64,000 nucleotides of DNA from Enterococcus dongliensis (GTDB lineage Bacteria; Bacillota; Bacilli; Lactobacillales; Enterococcaceae). The notes beneath the pieces are model-generated. The model had not been told where the DNA came from. It worked only from the letters and a program-made list of their open reading frames with translations, and did no database searches. How positions within the stretch are numbered: the stretch's first letter is position 1; the number at the start of each line of letters is the position of its first letter. The position numbers and the translations under genes are program-made. Below, one piece after another: positions 55,300 through 64,000 of this stretch. The stretch covers positions 1-64,000 of the forward strand of contig NZ_BJDQ01000004.1 of assembly GCF_005405225.1 (NCBI RefSeq). Direction: 5' to 3'.

Positions 55300-56199
55300 T
55301 CAGATTCCTTTTTTTAATTTTATTAAAAGTGTGAATTTGTCATCTGATAGCTGAGCGGTCATCATGCCCCCCATTCCTTCTACTAATTTCTTAGACAAAT
55401 ATAGGCCTAATCCGCTAGCTTCGGTATTGCTTCGACTAGTATTTTCAGTGTAAAACCGTTGGAAAATTTTTTCAATATGTACTTGAGTACCTGGTTTCAC
55501 GTGATTAATAACTTGCAAAGTGACGGCATCTGACGCTTCTAAAAAAGTAACCGTCACGTGACCTTCTGCGTATCGAAGTAGATTTTGTGCGACATTTTGA
55601 ATGACTCGTGTCAGCATGATTCTATCTGCTAAAACTGTCCTGTCAGCACTGTTTGCTAAAAATTCTATTTCTATCCCACGTTCACGGAATTGTTCATAAA
55701 AAGAAAATAGAACTTCTTCCACTTCTGTTGAAAACAAAATCGGTCGAAGTTCCATTTCTTTTTGTTTAGTTTCGATGCGTGTAAGATCGTAAAATTGATC
55801 TGTCATACTTAAAAGTCTAGCGATGGCTTGTTCAATAATAGTGATATATTGTGCTCTTTTCACCGGATCTTCTGTAATAGGAAGCAGCTGTACATAACCT
55901 TTTATCGTAGTCAAAGGGGTTCGCAAATCGTGTGATAATCCAGCAATCGTCAGCTTTATGTTTTCTTCTGATTCCCGATAAACCTGTCCTTTTTTTTCCA
56001 CTTCATCTATCCAAACATTCAAGGCATCCACGACTTCTAATAAATTTTTTTCGCGAAATTCCAATGACAGACGACCGCCATAAGCTTGCCTTTCTGACAA
56101 GGTAGTAATCGTTGTTTTCAAGCGGCGAAGTTCTCGTTTCAATAAAATCACGTAAACTAATAATAAGATCAGTACGGCACTTAATAGCCAGTTAATCAA
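55300..56199 (-). CDS. Sensor histidine kinase, 299 aa
   Basis: Membrane kinase with a single N-terminal span (residues 4-20) and no extracellular sensor domain. The phosphoacceptor histidine is in LSHDLRTPLTTIKGYVQL. The N box region is VIQNVAQNLLRYAEGHV, and the G boxes read IFQRFYTENTSRSNTEASG and GLGLYLSKKLVEGMGG. Such sensor-poor kinases next to ABC transporters usually sense through the transporter. The start is TTG with GTGGGA upstream, eight bases inside the response regulator gene. Confidence 0.9.
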   Translation of the reverse strand: MINWLLSAVLILLLVYVILLKRELRRLKTTITTLSERQAYGGRLSLEFREKNLLEVVDALNVWIDEVEKKGQVYRESEENIKLTIAGLSHDLRTPLTTIKGYVQLLPITEDPVKRAQYITIIEQAIARLLSMTDQFYDLTRIETKQKEMELRPILFSTEVEEVLFSFYEQFRERGIEIEFLANSADRTVLADRIMLTRVIQNVAQNLLRYAEGHVTVTFLEASDAVTLQVINHVKPGTQVHIEKIFQRFYTENTSRSNTEASGLGLYLSKKLVEGMGGMMTAQLSDDKFTLLIKLKKGI

Positions 56200-56866
56200 A
56201 TTTAAATCCCACTCCCCATATAGTCTGAATGTAATTCACACCGGCAGACGACAATTTTTTCCGTAGATTGCTAATGTGCATGTTGACCGATTTATCACTC
56301 TCAAAGTACGGATCTCCCCAAGCATTTTCGTACAAATTCGCTCGAGAAAAAACCTTTTGAGGATGGGTCAAAAACAATTCCAATAGAGAAAATTCTCTTC
56401 CCGTTAAATGAATCTCATTTCCTGAAACAGTGACAATTCGTGTTTCTAATTCTAAAAAGATTTCCTTATAATGTAGTACGGATTCACTTTTTGCTGGTGA
56501 ATGGACCGACTGATGACGAAGCTGAATAGCTATGCGTAAAAGAAGTTCATTGATATCAAAGGGTTTTACCATATAATCATCCACACCGGCAGCTAAGAGC
56601 GTATTTTTATCAATCTGATCACCTTTAGCAGTCAAAACTATAATTGGAACTTGAGATTTTTGACGAATTTCATTTACGAAATCTTCCCCTGAAAGACCTG
56701 GCAACATGAGGTCAAGGAGAATAAGATCAACCTCATGAGAATCCAGCAAAAGTCTGCCTTCAGTACCTGAATAAGCATCTATAGTTATAAAACCATGAGT
56801 AGTCAAGACCTCTTTTAAAAGGACATGAACTGCGGTATCATCTTCAACAATCAAAATCTGCGACAT
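56192..56866 (-). CDS. OmpR-family response regulator, 224 aa
   Basis: The receiver domain has acidic pocket E8/D9/D10, phosphoacceptor D52 in LILLDLMLPGLSG, T79 and K101. The C-terminal winged helix (SLLELFLTHPQKVFSRANLY, SVNMHISNLRKKL) binds DNA. It is third in an ABC ATPase, permease, regulator, kinase operon and overlaps the kinase gene. The 13-bp direct repeats in front of the operon, 22 bp apart, are the natural candidate binding site. Confidence 0.93.
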   Translation of the reverse strand: MSQILIVEDDTAVHVLLKEVLTTHGFITIDAYSGTEGRLLLDSHEVDLILLDLMLPGLSGEDFVNEIRQKSQVPIIVLTAKGDQIDKNTLLAAGVDDYMVKPFDINELLLRIAIQLRHQSVHSPAKSESVLHYKEIFLELETRIVTVSGNEIHLTGREFSLLELFLTHPQKVFSRANLYENAWGDPYFESDKSVNMHISNLRKKLSSAGVNYIQTIWGVGFKFD

Positions 56867-56881
56867 GGCGTCACCAACTTC

Positions 56882-57664
56882 CTACTTGATATCAGATTTT
56901 TGAAAAACCATCATTCCTATAGCCGATGATACCACAATCGTCACTAAACTCACTACAATCATTTGAGGGATTTTAGCATAAATACCTGAACTAGCAAAAT
57001 CCGTATAAATAAGCCAAGTTTGGACAAACCACTCTGGAAGAAAACTAAGACTTTCATAACGATTAAATATTCCTGGAAGAAAAGCGACCAATAACGTGTA
57101 GACAAAAGTAGTAATCAAGGCAAGTGACGTATTGCGAACAATAAAAGTCAAGGCAACACTAGTAGCAGTTGCTGCTAATGTAAGTAACAGTTCTGCAAAA
57201 AAGACCTTCGTCCAAAATTCCCAAACATTGGAGAAGCCTTCAATTTGACCAAAACCAAAACACAACGTGTAAATTGATACACCTAATATAGTCAATAATA
57301 GTGTTAAAAACAACGTGATAATTTCTGCAGTCACCAATTTACTCAAATAATACTTGGTTCGGCTTCTTCCTAATGAAAGTGCATTTCTAATAGTTCCATA
57401 TTGAAATTCTTCACCAATATAAAGAGAAACAAATGCCCCAAAAATCACTAAAATAAATCCATTCGCTTTTTTAGCGATCATGATTGCAGTCGCACCATTG
57501 ATCACTGTATCTCTCCGTAAGTTCATTATTTTTCCATAATTTATATGCATGGAATAATCATTTATTGGAAGATATACTGCAAGAAAAATTACTAATCCAA
57601 GCACGAACCACATTTTTCGACTCTTTATTATCTTAAGTTTTTCTGCTGTTAATAAATTAAACAT
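56882..57664 (-). CDS. ABC-2 type permease, 260 aa
   Basis: Six membrane segments in the typical lantibiotic-immunity or ABC-2 layout: WFVLGLVIFLAVYLPINDYS, ILVIFGAFVSLYIGEEFQYG followed by TIRNALSLGRSRTKYYLSKL, ITLFLTLLLTILGVSIYTL, a central pair, and a C-terminal MIVVSLVTIVVSSAIGMMVF. It is the partner of the ATPase encoded just upstream (eight-base overlap). The substrate is not known; membrane-active peptides are usual for this group. Confidence 0.88.
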   Translation of the reverse strand: MFNLLTAEKLKIIKSRKMWFVLGLVIFLAVYLPINDYSMHINYGKIMNLRRDTVINGATAIMIAKKANGFILVIFGAFVSLYIGEEFQYGTIRNALSLGRSRTKYYLSKLVTAEIITLFLTLLLTILGVSIYTLCFGFGQIEGFSNVWEFWTKVFFAELLLTLAATATSVALTFIVRNTSLALITTFVYTLLVAFLPGIFNRYESLSFLPEWFVQTWLIYTDFASSGIYAKIPQMIVVSLVTIVVSSAIGMMVFQKSDIK

Positions 57665-58574
57665 GTGCCACTCCTCCTGTTAATTGCAAGAAATAATCTT
57701 CAAGTTTTTGTCCTTGCGCATGGACTCCTTCTACTTCAATACCCGCTTCAACCAAAGAGCGTGTTAGTAGCGGAATCTGATTGATCCCTTCAAATAGTTG
57801 AACCACTTGATTAGACTGAACATGATAATCTGTATAACCTAGCTGATCAAGTACACGCACGACTTTCTCGACGTTTGGACTTTCTATTTTGACAAATTGT
57901 CTTGACTCTCGAGAGAGTTCTTCTTTAGATAATTCCTTGATCAAACGTCCTTCGTGTAAGATTCCGTAATGAGTCGCAATCTGTGAAAGTTCATCTAAGA
58001 GATGGCTAGAAAGTAAAACCGTCATCCCTCGTTCTTTCACCAAACGTAAAATAATCTCTCGCATCTCCACAATACCTGCAGGATCCATACCGTTTGTTGG
58101 TTCATCTAAAATCAAAAATTCTGGATTAGTGATTAGCGTACTTGCTATTGCTAAACGCTGCCTCATCCCCAAAGAAAAATTTTTTGTCTTCTTCTTTCCA
58201 GTATGTTCAAGGCGCATCAATTTTAATAAATCGTCCACTTCTCTATCAGAAACACCACCGTTAGCTGCTTGGATTTTTAAATTATCCTTTGCTGACAATT
58301 CTGGATAAAGAGCAGGTGTTTCTATCGACTGCCCCATTCTGCGGCGAGCTTTTTGCAGATTGGTGGATTGAAAAAGCTCGATTTCTCCTTTATCTACTGA
58401 AATCAATCCCATGATTGTACGCATAAAAGTAGATTTTCCTGCACCATTTTCTCCAATGAGTCCATAGATCATTCCACGTTTAATCTCTAGTGAAACATTA
58501 TCGAGAGCCTTGGCCTGGCCATATAGTTTTGTCACATTCGTCGCTTTTAAGACAATATCCTTTTCAAAAGTCAT
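57657..58574 (-). CDS. ABC transporter ATP-binding protein, BcrA type, 305 aa
   Basis: ATPase of the bacitracin/lantibiotic immunity family. Walker A is LIGENGAGKSTFMRTIMG, signature FSLGMRQRLAIASTL, Walker B FLILDEPTNGMDPAGIVEMR, and the H loop is LLSSHLLDELSQIA. The C-terminal domain of about 80 residues (ESPNVEKVVRVLDQLGYTDY) is typical for BcrA-like proteins. First gene of the operon with permease, response regulator and kinase. No peptide biosynthesis genes are near, so it is likely a defence or envelope-stress module. Confidence 0.92.
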   Translation of the reverse strand: MTFEKDIVLKATNVTKLYGQAKALDNVSLEIKRGMIYGLIGENGAGKSTFMRTIMGLISVDKGEIELFQSTNLQKARRRMGQSIETPALYPELSAKDNLKIQAANGGVSDREVDDLLKLMRLEHTGKKKTKNFSLGMRQRLAIASTLITNPEFLILDEPTNGMDPAGIVEMREIILRLVKERGMTVLLSSHLLDELSQIATHYGILHEGRLIKELSKEELSRESRQFVKIESPNVEKVVRVLDQLGYTDYHVQSNQVVQLFEGINQIPLLTRSLVEAGIEVEGVHAQGQKLEDYFLQLTGGVAHV

Positions 58575-58603
58575 ATTAATTCCTCATTTCTGCTAATAAT
58601 GGA

Positions 58604-58652
58604 AGTATAGATGTACTCTATAAAGAAAGTATCTGAAACCTATAAAGAAAGT
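58604..58652 (-). promoter_or_regulatory. ABC/two-component promoter with direct repeats
   Basis: On the minus strand ACTTTCTTTATAG occurs twice (58618-58630, 58640-58652), 22 bp apart. The downstream copy covers the -35 position for the -10 TATACT (58604-58609). No consensus -35 exists, as expected for an activator-dependent promoter. Confidence 0.65.
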
Positions 58653-58752
58653 GTAAAGATAAAAAATATTGAACCTTATCCTCCATTAGAACTATCCTTT
58701 AACTAAAAAGATCAAAATCTTCGTTTACGTTAGTTAAAAATAAACCCAAACA

Positions 58753-58786
58753 CAAAAAAACAGACCTCTCATAATCGAGAAATCTG
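58753..58786 (-). terminator. Terminator of rpmE2
   Basis: CAGATTTCTC and GAGAGGTCTG pair around a 6-nt loop, followed by seven U on the minus strand. Confidence 0.85.
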
Positions 58787-58813
58787 CTAAACGTTGATTG
58801 AACAATGTTTTTC

Positions 58814-59077
58814 TTATTCCGCAGGATTTGCGTCTTTGAGACCGTATTTTTTGTTGAAACGGTCGACACGTCCGTCTGCTTGAGTGAATTTTTGACGGCC
58901 AGTGTAGAATGGATGAGAGTCTGAAGTTACTTCGACACGGATTACTGGGTAAGTATTTCCGTCTTCCCATTCAACTGTTTCTTGTGAAGTTTTTGTTGAA
59001 CCTGACAAGAATTTGAAACCTGTAGTTGAGTCCATAAATACTACTGGATGATATTCTGGATGAATTCCTTGTTTCAT
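58814..59077 (-). CDS. rpmE2: 50S ribosomal protein L31 type B, 87 aa
   Basis: Ribosomal protein linking the 50S and 30S subunits. The sequence [20 protein letters not shown] and [20 protein letters not shown] is that of L31B, without the CxxC zinc motif of type A. It ends [18 protein letters not shown] lies 11 bases before the ATG at 59077. The neighbouring rho and murA keep the order known from B. subtilis, where this position holds the zinc-binding L31. Confidence 0.95.
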   Translation of the reverse strand: MKQGIHPEYHPVVFMDSTTGFKFLSGSTKTSQETVEWEDGNTYPVIRVEVTSDSHPFYTGRQKFTQADGRVDRFNKKYGLKDANPAE

Positions 59078-59176
59078 AGTTTTTTTCGCTCCTTTGCCCT
59101 GAATCATTTGCTGGTTCAGAGTTATTTTTGCAATTTGCAACATGAATATACTATCATGAATGATTCGACAATGCAA

Positions 59177-60472
59177 TTATCTTTTTTGATTTCTACGTGG
59201 AGTTTTCCCACCGAAAGAAACATCTTTGAATGCTTTGAAAACTTCTTCGTTAGTCTTAGATTTTTTTAAAAAGTTTATAAACTGTGACGTGTATTCTAAA
59301 GAGTCTCCAATCATATTGTTTCGGATCTTCCAAATCTCTTCAAGTCGCGATGGTGTCATCAGCAGTTCTTCTTTACGGGTACCAGATTTTTTAATATCGA
59401 TTGCTGGGAAGACTCGGCGCTCGGATAGTTCACGAGATAATTGCAACTCTAAGTTCCCTGTGCCTTTGAATTCTTCATAGATGACATCATCCATTCGACT
59501 GCCAGTATCGACTAATGCTGTGGCTAAAATTGTCAAACTGCCACCTTCTTCGATATTTCGTGCTGCACCAAAGAATTTTTTGGGTTTGTAAAGAGCCGCT
59601 GGATCGATCCCTCCGCTTAATGTTCGGCCACTTGGCGGAACTACTAAATTGTAAGCACGTGCCAAACGTGTGATGCTATCCATTAAAATGACGACATCCC
59701 GTTTATCTTCAACTAAGCGCATCGCACGTTCCAATACTAATTCAGACACACGGGTATGATTTTGCGGCTGTTGATCAAATGTTGAATAAACTACATCCCC
59801 TTTAACACTGCGTTCTAAATCTGTTACTTCTTCGGGGCGTTCATCGATTAATAAAACAATCAATTCAACATCGGGATGATTGTCAGTAATGCCATTAGCG
59901 ATTTCTTTTAGAATTGTTGTTTTCCCGGCTTTAGGCGGTGCAACGATTAAACCACGTTGACCAAATCCGACCGGTGAGAAGATATCAATCATTCGAGTAG
60001 ACAAACGATTAGGCGTTGTTTCTAAGACTAATTGTTTGTTTGGATAAAGTGCTGTCAGTGCTGGAAAATGGGGACGTTCTTTGGCTTCTTCAGGATCTTT
60101 GCCATTAACACTTTCTACATGCATCAAGCCGTAATAACGTTCAGATTCTTTGGGTGGTCGAGCTTTCCCAGCCACTTTGTCCCCATTTCGCAGACTAAAA
60201 CGACGGATCTGTGAGGAAGAAATATAAATATCTTCCGCACTTGATCCATAGTTGATGGGACGTAAAAATCCGTAACCGTCTTGTCCGACGATATCTAAGA
60301 TTCCTTCCATGTAAAAAAATCCTTGTTTTTCTGCCTGTGCACGAATCACAGCCAAAGATAATTCTTTTTTATTCATCTGACTATAATAAGGAATTTTGAA
60401 ATCTTTTGCATAAGCGTAGATTTCTTTTAGCGTCTTGTTTTCAAGTTCCGCCATTGTTAAATAATCGCTCAT
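59177..60472 (-). CDS. rho: Transcription termination factor Rho, 431 aa
   Basis: Hexameric RNA helicase that ends transcription. The N-terminal RNA-binding domain has [20 protein letters not shown] and the cold-shock-like [20 protein letters not shown]. The ATPase has Walker [17 protein letters not shown], Walker [17 protein letters not shown], and RNA-contact loops ([20 protein letters not shown], in part). It starts by a one-base overlap with the murA stop (TAATG). Confidence 0.97.
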   Translation of the reverse strand: MSDYLTMAELENKTLKEIYAYAKDFKIPYYSQMNKKELSLAVIRAQAEKQGFFYMEGILDIVGQDGYGFLRPINYGSSAEDIYISSSQIRRFSLRNGDKVAGKARPPKESERYYGLMHVESVNGKDPEEAKERPHFPALTALYPNKQLVLETTPNRLSTRMIDIFSPVGFGQRGLIVAPPKAGKTTILKEIANGITDNHPDVELIVLLIDERPEEVTDLERSVKGDVVYSTFDQQPQNHTRVSELVLERAMRLVEDKRDVVILMDSITRLARAYNLVVPPSGRTLSGGIDPAALYKPKKFFGAARNIEEGGSLTILATALVDTGSRMDDVIYEEFKGTGNLELQLSRELSERRVFPAIDIKKSGTRKEELLMTPSRLEEIWKIRNNMIGDSLEYTSQFINFLKKSKTNEEVFKAFKDVSFGGKTPRRNQKR

Positions 60473-61743
60473 TATTCCGCCTCTTCCTCGTCGATCATCT
60501 CAATAGTTGCACCTAAAGCTGTCAGTTTTTCAATAATATGATCATACCCACGTAGAATATATTCTACGTTGAAAATCGTTGTTTTGCCTTCTGCCATCAA
60601 TCCAGCAATAACTAAACAGGCTCCTGCCCGCAAATCAGAGGCAACTACTTCTGCGCCATGTAATTGATTCGGGCCATTTAATACAATCAGATTACCTTCT
60701 ACTCGGGCATCTGCACCCATGCGGACCAATTCAGGAATATGATTTACACGTTTTGAATAGATTGTATCAATAATTTCTGAGGTTCCTTGTGCTTTTAATA
60801 GCAATGGAGTCAATGGTTGCTGCAAGTCTGTGGCAAAACCAGGGTAAGGAGATGTCGTAACATCAACTGTTTTTAATTTCTTAGAAGGCAGCACTTCAAT
60901 ACTATCTTCTGAGATATTCATTTCGACCCCGATTTCTTCTAATTTTGCGATGAAACTTTCAATGTGTTCGTAAATGACATTATTGACGGTCACACCTTCA
61001 CCAATAGCAGCAGCTAACGCTAAATACGTTCCTGCTTCAATCCGATCAGGAATAATAGAATGAACACAGCCGTGTAATTCTTCTACTCCTTCGATTCGGA
61101 TTTCATCGGTACCTGCTCCGCGGATTTTTGCGCCCATGTTGTTCAATAGTGTAGCCACATCAATAATCTCTGGTTCTTTTGCGGCGTTTTCAATGATTGT
61201 TTTTCCTTTGGCTTTTACAGCAGCTAACATCACATTGATTGTTGCCCCAATTGACACGACATCCATGAAGATACGATCACCAGTTAAGCCCTCTTCATCT
61301 GTTCGCAAATAAATCACGCCATGCTCATTTGTAACTTCAGCACCTAGACTTTCAAATCCTTTGATATGTAAGTCGATTGGTCGAGGACCTAAAAAACATC
61401 CGCCAGGCAATCCTACAACCGCCTCGCCAAATTTACCTAACAAAGCGCCCATAAAATAGTAGGAAGCTCGTAATGAATTGATTTTTCCATTCGGCATTGG
61501 GATTGATACGATCTTAGTTGGATCGATCACCATTTTATTATCTTCAAAAGAAACTTTTGCACCCATGATTTCTAATATCTCAATCAATGAGTGGACATCT
61601 TGAATATCTGGAACTCCTTCTAAGGTTACGGGAGAATCTGCCATAATTGCCGCTGGGATCAATGCGACAGCACTATTTTTTGCGCCGCTGATAGTAATAT
61701 TACCTGATAATGGCTTTCCGCCATGAATTTCGATTTTTTTCAT
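60472..61743 (-). CDS. murA: UDP-GlcNAc 1-carboxyvinyltransferase (MurA2/MurZ type), 423 aa
   Basis: First committed step of peptidoglycan synthesis, the transfer of enolpyruvate to UDP-GlcNAc. K22/N23 in [14 protein letters not shown] and the catalytic, fosfomycin-reactive cysteine C116 in [20 protein letters not shown] are visible. Gram-positives carry two MurA paralogues; the position between fba and rho is that of the second copy (murZ/murAB of B. subtilis). Coupled to rho by TAATG overlap. Confidence 0.95.
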   Translation of the reverse strand: MKKIEIHGGKPLSGNITISGAKNSAVALIPAAIMADSPVTLEGVPDIQDVHSLIEILEIMGAKVSFEDNKMVIDPTKIVSIPMPNGKINSLRASYYFMGALLGKFGEAVVGLPGGCFLGPRPIDLHIKGFESLGAEVTNEHGVIYLRTDEEGLTGDRIFMDVVSIGATINVMLAAVKAKGKTIIENAAKEPEIIDVATLLNNMGAKIRGAGTDEIRIEGVEELHGCVHSIIPDRIEAGTYLALAAAIGEGVTVNNVIYEHIESFIAKLEEIGVEMNISEDSIEVLPSKKLKTVDVTTSPYPGFATDLQQPLTPLLLKAQGTSEIIDTIYSKRVNHIPELVRMGADARVEGNLIVLNGPNQLHGAEVVASDLRAGACLVIAGLMAEGKTTIFNVEYILRGYDHIIEKLTALGATIEMIDEEEAE

Positions 61744-61983
61744 TTATTTTCACCTAATTAATTATTTTAAAATTTATAGACCATTATCCATTTTATCATA
61801 TTATTATCGGTATAAAAAGGAAGCATTCTCAAAACTCAAGAGAAAATAAAAAGATTTCTCACACACACAACATTTTTGATTATTGAGTACACTCACTCAG
61901 CAAAATATAGTAGTATTTTTAAATATTTCTATATATTTTTTTATATTTTCTATGTATGTTTATTTATAAAATATTTATTGAGC
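61744..61983. other. AT-rich intergenic region between fba and murA
   Basis: This very A/T-rich stretch should contain the murA promoter on the minus strand. I see only a small GAGT/ACTC inverted repeat (around 61890) and no convincing box pair. No gene is visible. Confidence 0.4.
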
Positions 61984-62016
61984 ACAAAAAAGCCTCAAAG
62001 CAAAAGCTTCGAGGCT
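61984..62016 (-). terminator. Terminator of fba
   Basis: AGCCTC and GAGGCT with an inner AAGC/GCTT helix, followed by a U run on the minus strand. Confidence 0.9.
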
Positions 62017-62027
62017 AGAAAAACAAC

Positions 62028-62897
62028 TTACGCTTTGTTTGCTGAACCGAACCAGTCGATATGTTCTTCAGCATCTTTAACGATTGCAGCAACACCTGGT
62101 GCTAACAATTTACGAGGGTCAAAGCCTTTTCCTTCTTTATCTTTGCCAGCTTCGATATATTCACGAGTTGCTTTAGCAAATGATAATTGGAATTCAGTAT
62201 TTACGTTAACTTTAGAAATACCCATTGAGATAGCTTTTTGGATTTGTTCTTTAGGAATACCTGATCCACCGTGTAATACTAAAGGAACATCAGAACCTAC
62301 AGCATCAGCGATAGCTTGTAAGTGATCAAATGCTAAACCTTTCCAGTTTTCAGGATATACACCATGAATGTTACCAATGCCACATGCTAAGTAGTCGATA
62401 CCTGTAGCAACCATTTGTACACATTCATCAACGTCAGCTAATTCACCAGCACCGATGATTCCGTCTTCTTCTCCGCCGATTGAACCAACTTCACACTCAA
62501 CAGAAATGCCTTTAGCATGAGCTTTTTCAACAACGTCTTTAGCCAATTTCAAGTTTTCTTCAAATGGAAGATGAGAACCATCAAACATGATTGAAGTGTA
62601 ACCAACTTCGATACATTCTAAAGCAGCTTCGTAATCCCCATGGTCTAAGTGGATTGCAACTGGTACTGTGATACCCATTGAATCAACTAAGTTAGTGATG
62701 ATATCTTTAGCAACTTTGTATCCGCCCATGTATTTTGCAGCGCCCATTGAAGTTTGGATAAGAACTGGTGCTTTTTTAGCTTCTGCGGCTTTTAGAATTG
62801 CTTGAGTCCATTCTAAGTTGTTTGTGTTAAATCCACCAACTGCATATCCGCCTTTACGTGCAGCTTTTAAGAATTCTGCTCCTGATACTACTGGCAT
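62028..62897 (-). CDS. fba: Class II fructose-bisphosphate aldolase, 289 aa
   Basis: Splits fructose 1,6-bisphosphate in glycolysis. Zinc and catalytic motifs are present: VAIHLDHGDYEAALECIEVG, IMFDGSHLPFEENL, VECEVGSIGGEEDGI and the phosphate-binding LHGGSGIPKEQIQKAI, VNVNTEFQL. Length and sequence are the standard Gram-positive class IIA/B form. AGGAGG precedes the ATG. The gene order pyrG-fba-murA-rho is conserved. Confidence 0.97.
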   Translation of the reverse strand: MPVVSGAEFLKAARKGGYAVGGFNTNNLEWTQAILKAAEAKKAPVLIQTSMGAAKYMGGYKVAKDIITNLVDSMGITVPVAIHLDHGDYEAALECIEVGYTSIMFDGSHLPFEENLKLAKDVVEKAHAKGISVECEVGSIGGEEDGIIGAGELADVDECVQMVATGIDYLACGIGNIHGVYPENWKGLAFDHLQAIADAVGSDVPLVLHGGSGIPKEQIQKAISMGISKVNVNTEFQLSFAKATREYIEAGKDKEGKGFDPRKLLAPGVAAIVKDAEEHIDWFGSANKA

Positions 62898-62925
62898 AAA
62901 AAATTCCTCCTAAGGTTTCTATTTG

Positions 62926-62961
62926 GTTAAGCCATGCTTAACTAACGTGTTAATTCTATCA
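62926..62961 (-). promoter_or_regulatory. fba promoter and palindrome over its start site
   Basis: TGATAGAAT (extended -10, 62953-62961) sits upstream of GTTAAGC-CAT-GCTTAAC (62926-62942), a perfect 7-3-7 palindrome that begins a few bases past the predicted start of transcription. It could be an operator or a stabilising 5' hairpin. Confidence 0.5.
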
Positions 62962-63159
62962 AAGTTTCGTAATCTTTGCTACTGCTAACCATCCGATAAA
63001 ACCTTTACATTTCAACTTTTTTGTTTTTTCTATTAAATGGACCAATAAGTCTTACTAAATTTTCCTAACTTTAAATCAAGAAGGCGTTCCTCTGATTTTA
63101 AAAGTCTTCATAAAAACTTCTAACTGATCACACTAGCCTAATAAAAATATATTTCGCAA

Positions 63160-63192
63160 AAAAACTGAAAGGCACCTGGCCTTTCAGTTTTT
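63160..63192 (-). terminator. Terminator of pyrG
   Basis: ACTGAAAGGC and GCCTTTCAGT pair around a 5-nt loop with A and T runs on both sides. Confidence 0.92.
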
Positions 63193-63194
63193 TC

Positions 63195-64000
63195 TTATTT
63201 TGCTTCTTTATTTTCCAATGATGCACCGACAAAGGCTTTGATCAATGGTTGTGGGCGGTTTGGTCGCGAAATCAATTCTGGATGGAATTGACAGCCTACA
63301 AAGAATTTATTTTCAGGGATTTCAACGATTTCTACTAAACGATTGTCAGGAGAAACACCTGAGAAGACCAATCCTTTATCTTCAAATAATTGGCGGTATT
63401 GATTATTGAATTCATAACGATGACGATGACGTTCTTGAATGACTTCTTCGTTGCCATAAGCTGCTGCTGTTTTTGTCCCTTTTTTCAGCTTGCATGGGTA
63501 TAAGCCAAGACGTAATGTCCCACCTAAGTTTTCAATATTTTCTTGATCTGCCATCAAGTCGATAATATTGTTTGCTGTATCTGGAACGGTTTCAGCTGAA
63601 TCGGCTTCGCCTAATCCTGCTACGTTACGGCCAAATTCTACACAAGCCATCTGCATTCCTAAACAGATTCCTAAAAACGGCACATCATTTTCGCGAGCAT
63701 AACGGATTGCTTCGATTTTTCCTTCGATCCCTCGATCACCAAAACCACCGGGAACTAAGATGCCGTCCACACCTGCTAATTTTTCTGCCACATTTTTATC
63801 AGTCACATCTTGTGATTGAATCCATTCAATCTCGATATCTGAATCAAACGCAAAACCAGAATGTTTTAACGCTTCTACTACTGAAATATAGGCATCTGGT
63901 AATTCAACGTATTTACCTACTAAAGCAATCTTGACTTTTTTCTTAAGATTCAAGACTTTTTCTTCTAATGCACGCCATTCCGTCATATCAGCTGTTGGCA
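63195..64000 (-). CDS. pyrG: CTP synthase, C-terminal part (runs off the right edge)
   Basis: Makes CTP from UTP with glutamine. The window holds the end of the synthetase-glutaminase linker ([20 protein letters not shown]) and the whole class I glutamine amidotransferase domain. The oxyanion [12 protein letters not shown], nucleophile Cys in [16 protein letters not shown] and the His/Glu pair in [16 protein letters not shown] are present. The frame stays open beyond 64000 (PTAD before the internal Met), so that Met is not the start. Confidence 0.96.
   Translation of the reverse strand, partial: PTADMTEWRALEEKVLNLKKKVKIALVGKYVELPDAYISVVEALKHSGFAFDSDIEIEWIQSQDVTDKNVAEKLAGVDGILVPGGFGDRGIEGKIEAIRYARENDVPFLGICLGMQMACVEFGRNVAGLGEADSAETVPDTANNIIDLMADQENIENLGGTLRLGLYPCKLKKGTKTAAAYGNEEVIQERHRHRYEFNNQYRQLFEDKGLVFSGVSPDNRLVEIVEIPENKFFVGCQFHPELISRPNRPQPLIKAFVGASLENKEAK

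Overview
The window is a low-GC Firmicutes chromosome segment and is almost certainly from the genus Enterococcus. Three things point there: B. subtilis-like gene order blocks (cmk-rpsA-der-hup; dnaG-rpoD; hrcA-grpE-dnaK-dnaJ; pyrG-fba-murA-rho-rpmE; xerD-ribT-scpA-scpB-rluB), a MapZ-type division protein typical of Lactobacillales, and a LysM surface protein of the EF1546 type. I cannot name the species. I see no rRNA, tRNA, CRISPR array, insertion sequence or prophage. Nearly all genes lie on the minus strand. The start codons given here were chosen from Shine-Dalgarno (SD) placement.

Layout. 1-1.6 kb: a small hydrophobic peptide, a SnoaL-like protein and a GNAT acetyltransferase on the plus strand. 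1.6-9.5 kb: lepB, an S41 protease, YozE, YpmS, an SGNH lipase, DegV, folA and an ABC-F ATPase. 9.5-16.3 kb: a thioesterase, cca and mazG; yitT behind a long inverted-repeat leader; the YpiB/YpiA pair with a degenerate AroB-like protein; and an EF-hand membrane protein. 16.4-24 kb: hup, der, rpsA, cmk, a LysM protein, recQ, ypbB and fer. 24-35.6 kb: ribU under an FMN riboswitch, rluB-scpB-scpA-ribT-xerD, fur with Per boxes, cvfB, a MapZ homologue, rpoD, dnaG and a lysozyme-like protein. 35.7-40.1 kb (plus strand): an alpha/beta hydrolase, mprF, then a Tyr/Phe leader-peptide attenuator before a truncated AroB-like gene. 40.2-47.3 kb: the dnaJ-dnaK-grpE-hrcA heat-shock cluster with two CIRCE elements, hemW, and tenA under a TPP riboswitch. 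47.4-55.1 kb: an accessory sugar locus. 55.3-58.6 kb: an ABC transporter with its two-component system. 58.8-64 kb: rpmE2, rho, murA, fba and the 3' part of pyrG.

The strongest candidate for an undescribed system is at 39065-40123. A consensus promoter drives an 18-codon leader peptide with the run Tyr-Tyr-Phe-Ser-Tyr-Phe. It is followed by seven RNA segments that can pair in two alternative registers (1:2, 3:4, 5:6 or 2:3, 4:5, 6:7); the second register contains two terminator hairpins. The controlled gene is a shortened dehydroquinate synthase relative that has lost its catalytic motifs. A second, independently degenerate AroB-like protein lies beside YpiA at 14454-15506.

The second is the sugar locus at 47.4-55.1 kb. 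A PTS EIICB, a GH4 6-phospho-alpha-glucosidase, a 6-phosphogluconate dehydrogenase, a gluconokinase-type kinase and a separate EIIA sit with a frameshifted RpiR regulator. The gene set fits uptake and cleavage of a glucosyl-gluconate (aldobionate) better than plain maltose use. Other regulatory points: tandem Per boxes at fur, a CIRCE palindrome that doubles as the hemW terminator, and 22-bp-spaced direct repeats at the ABC/two-component promoter.
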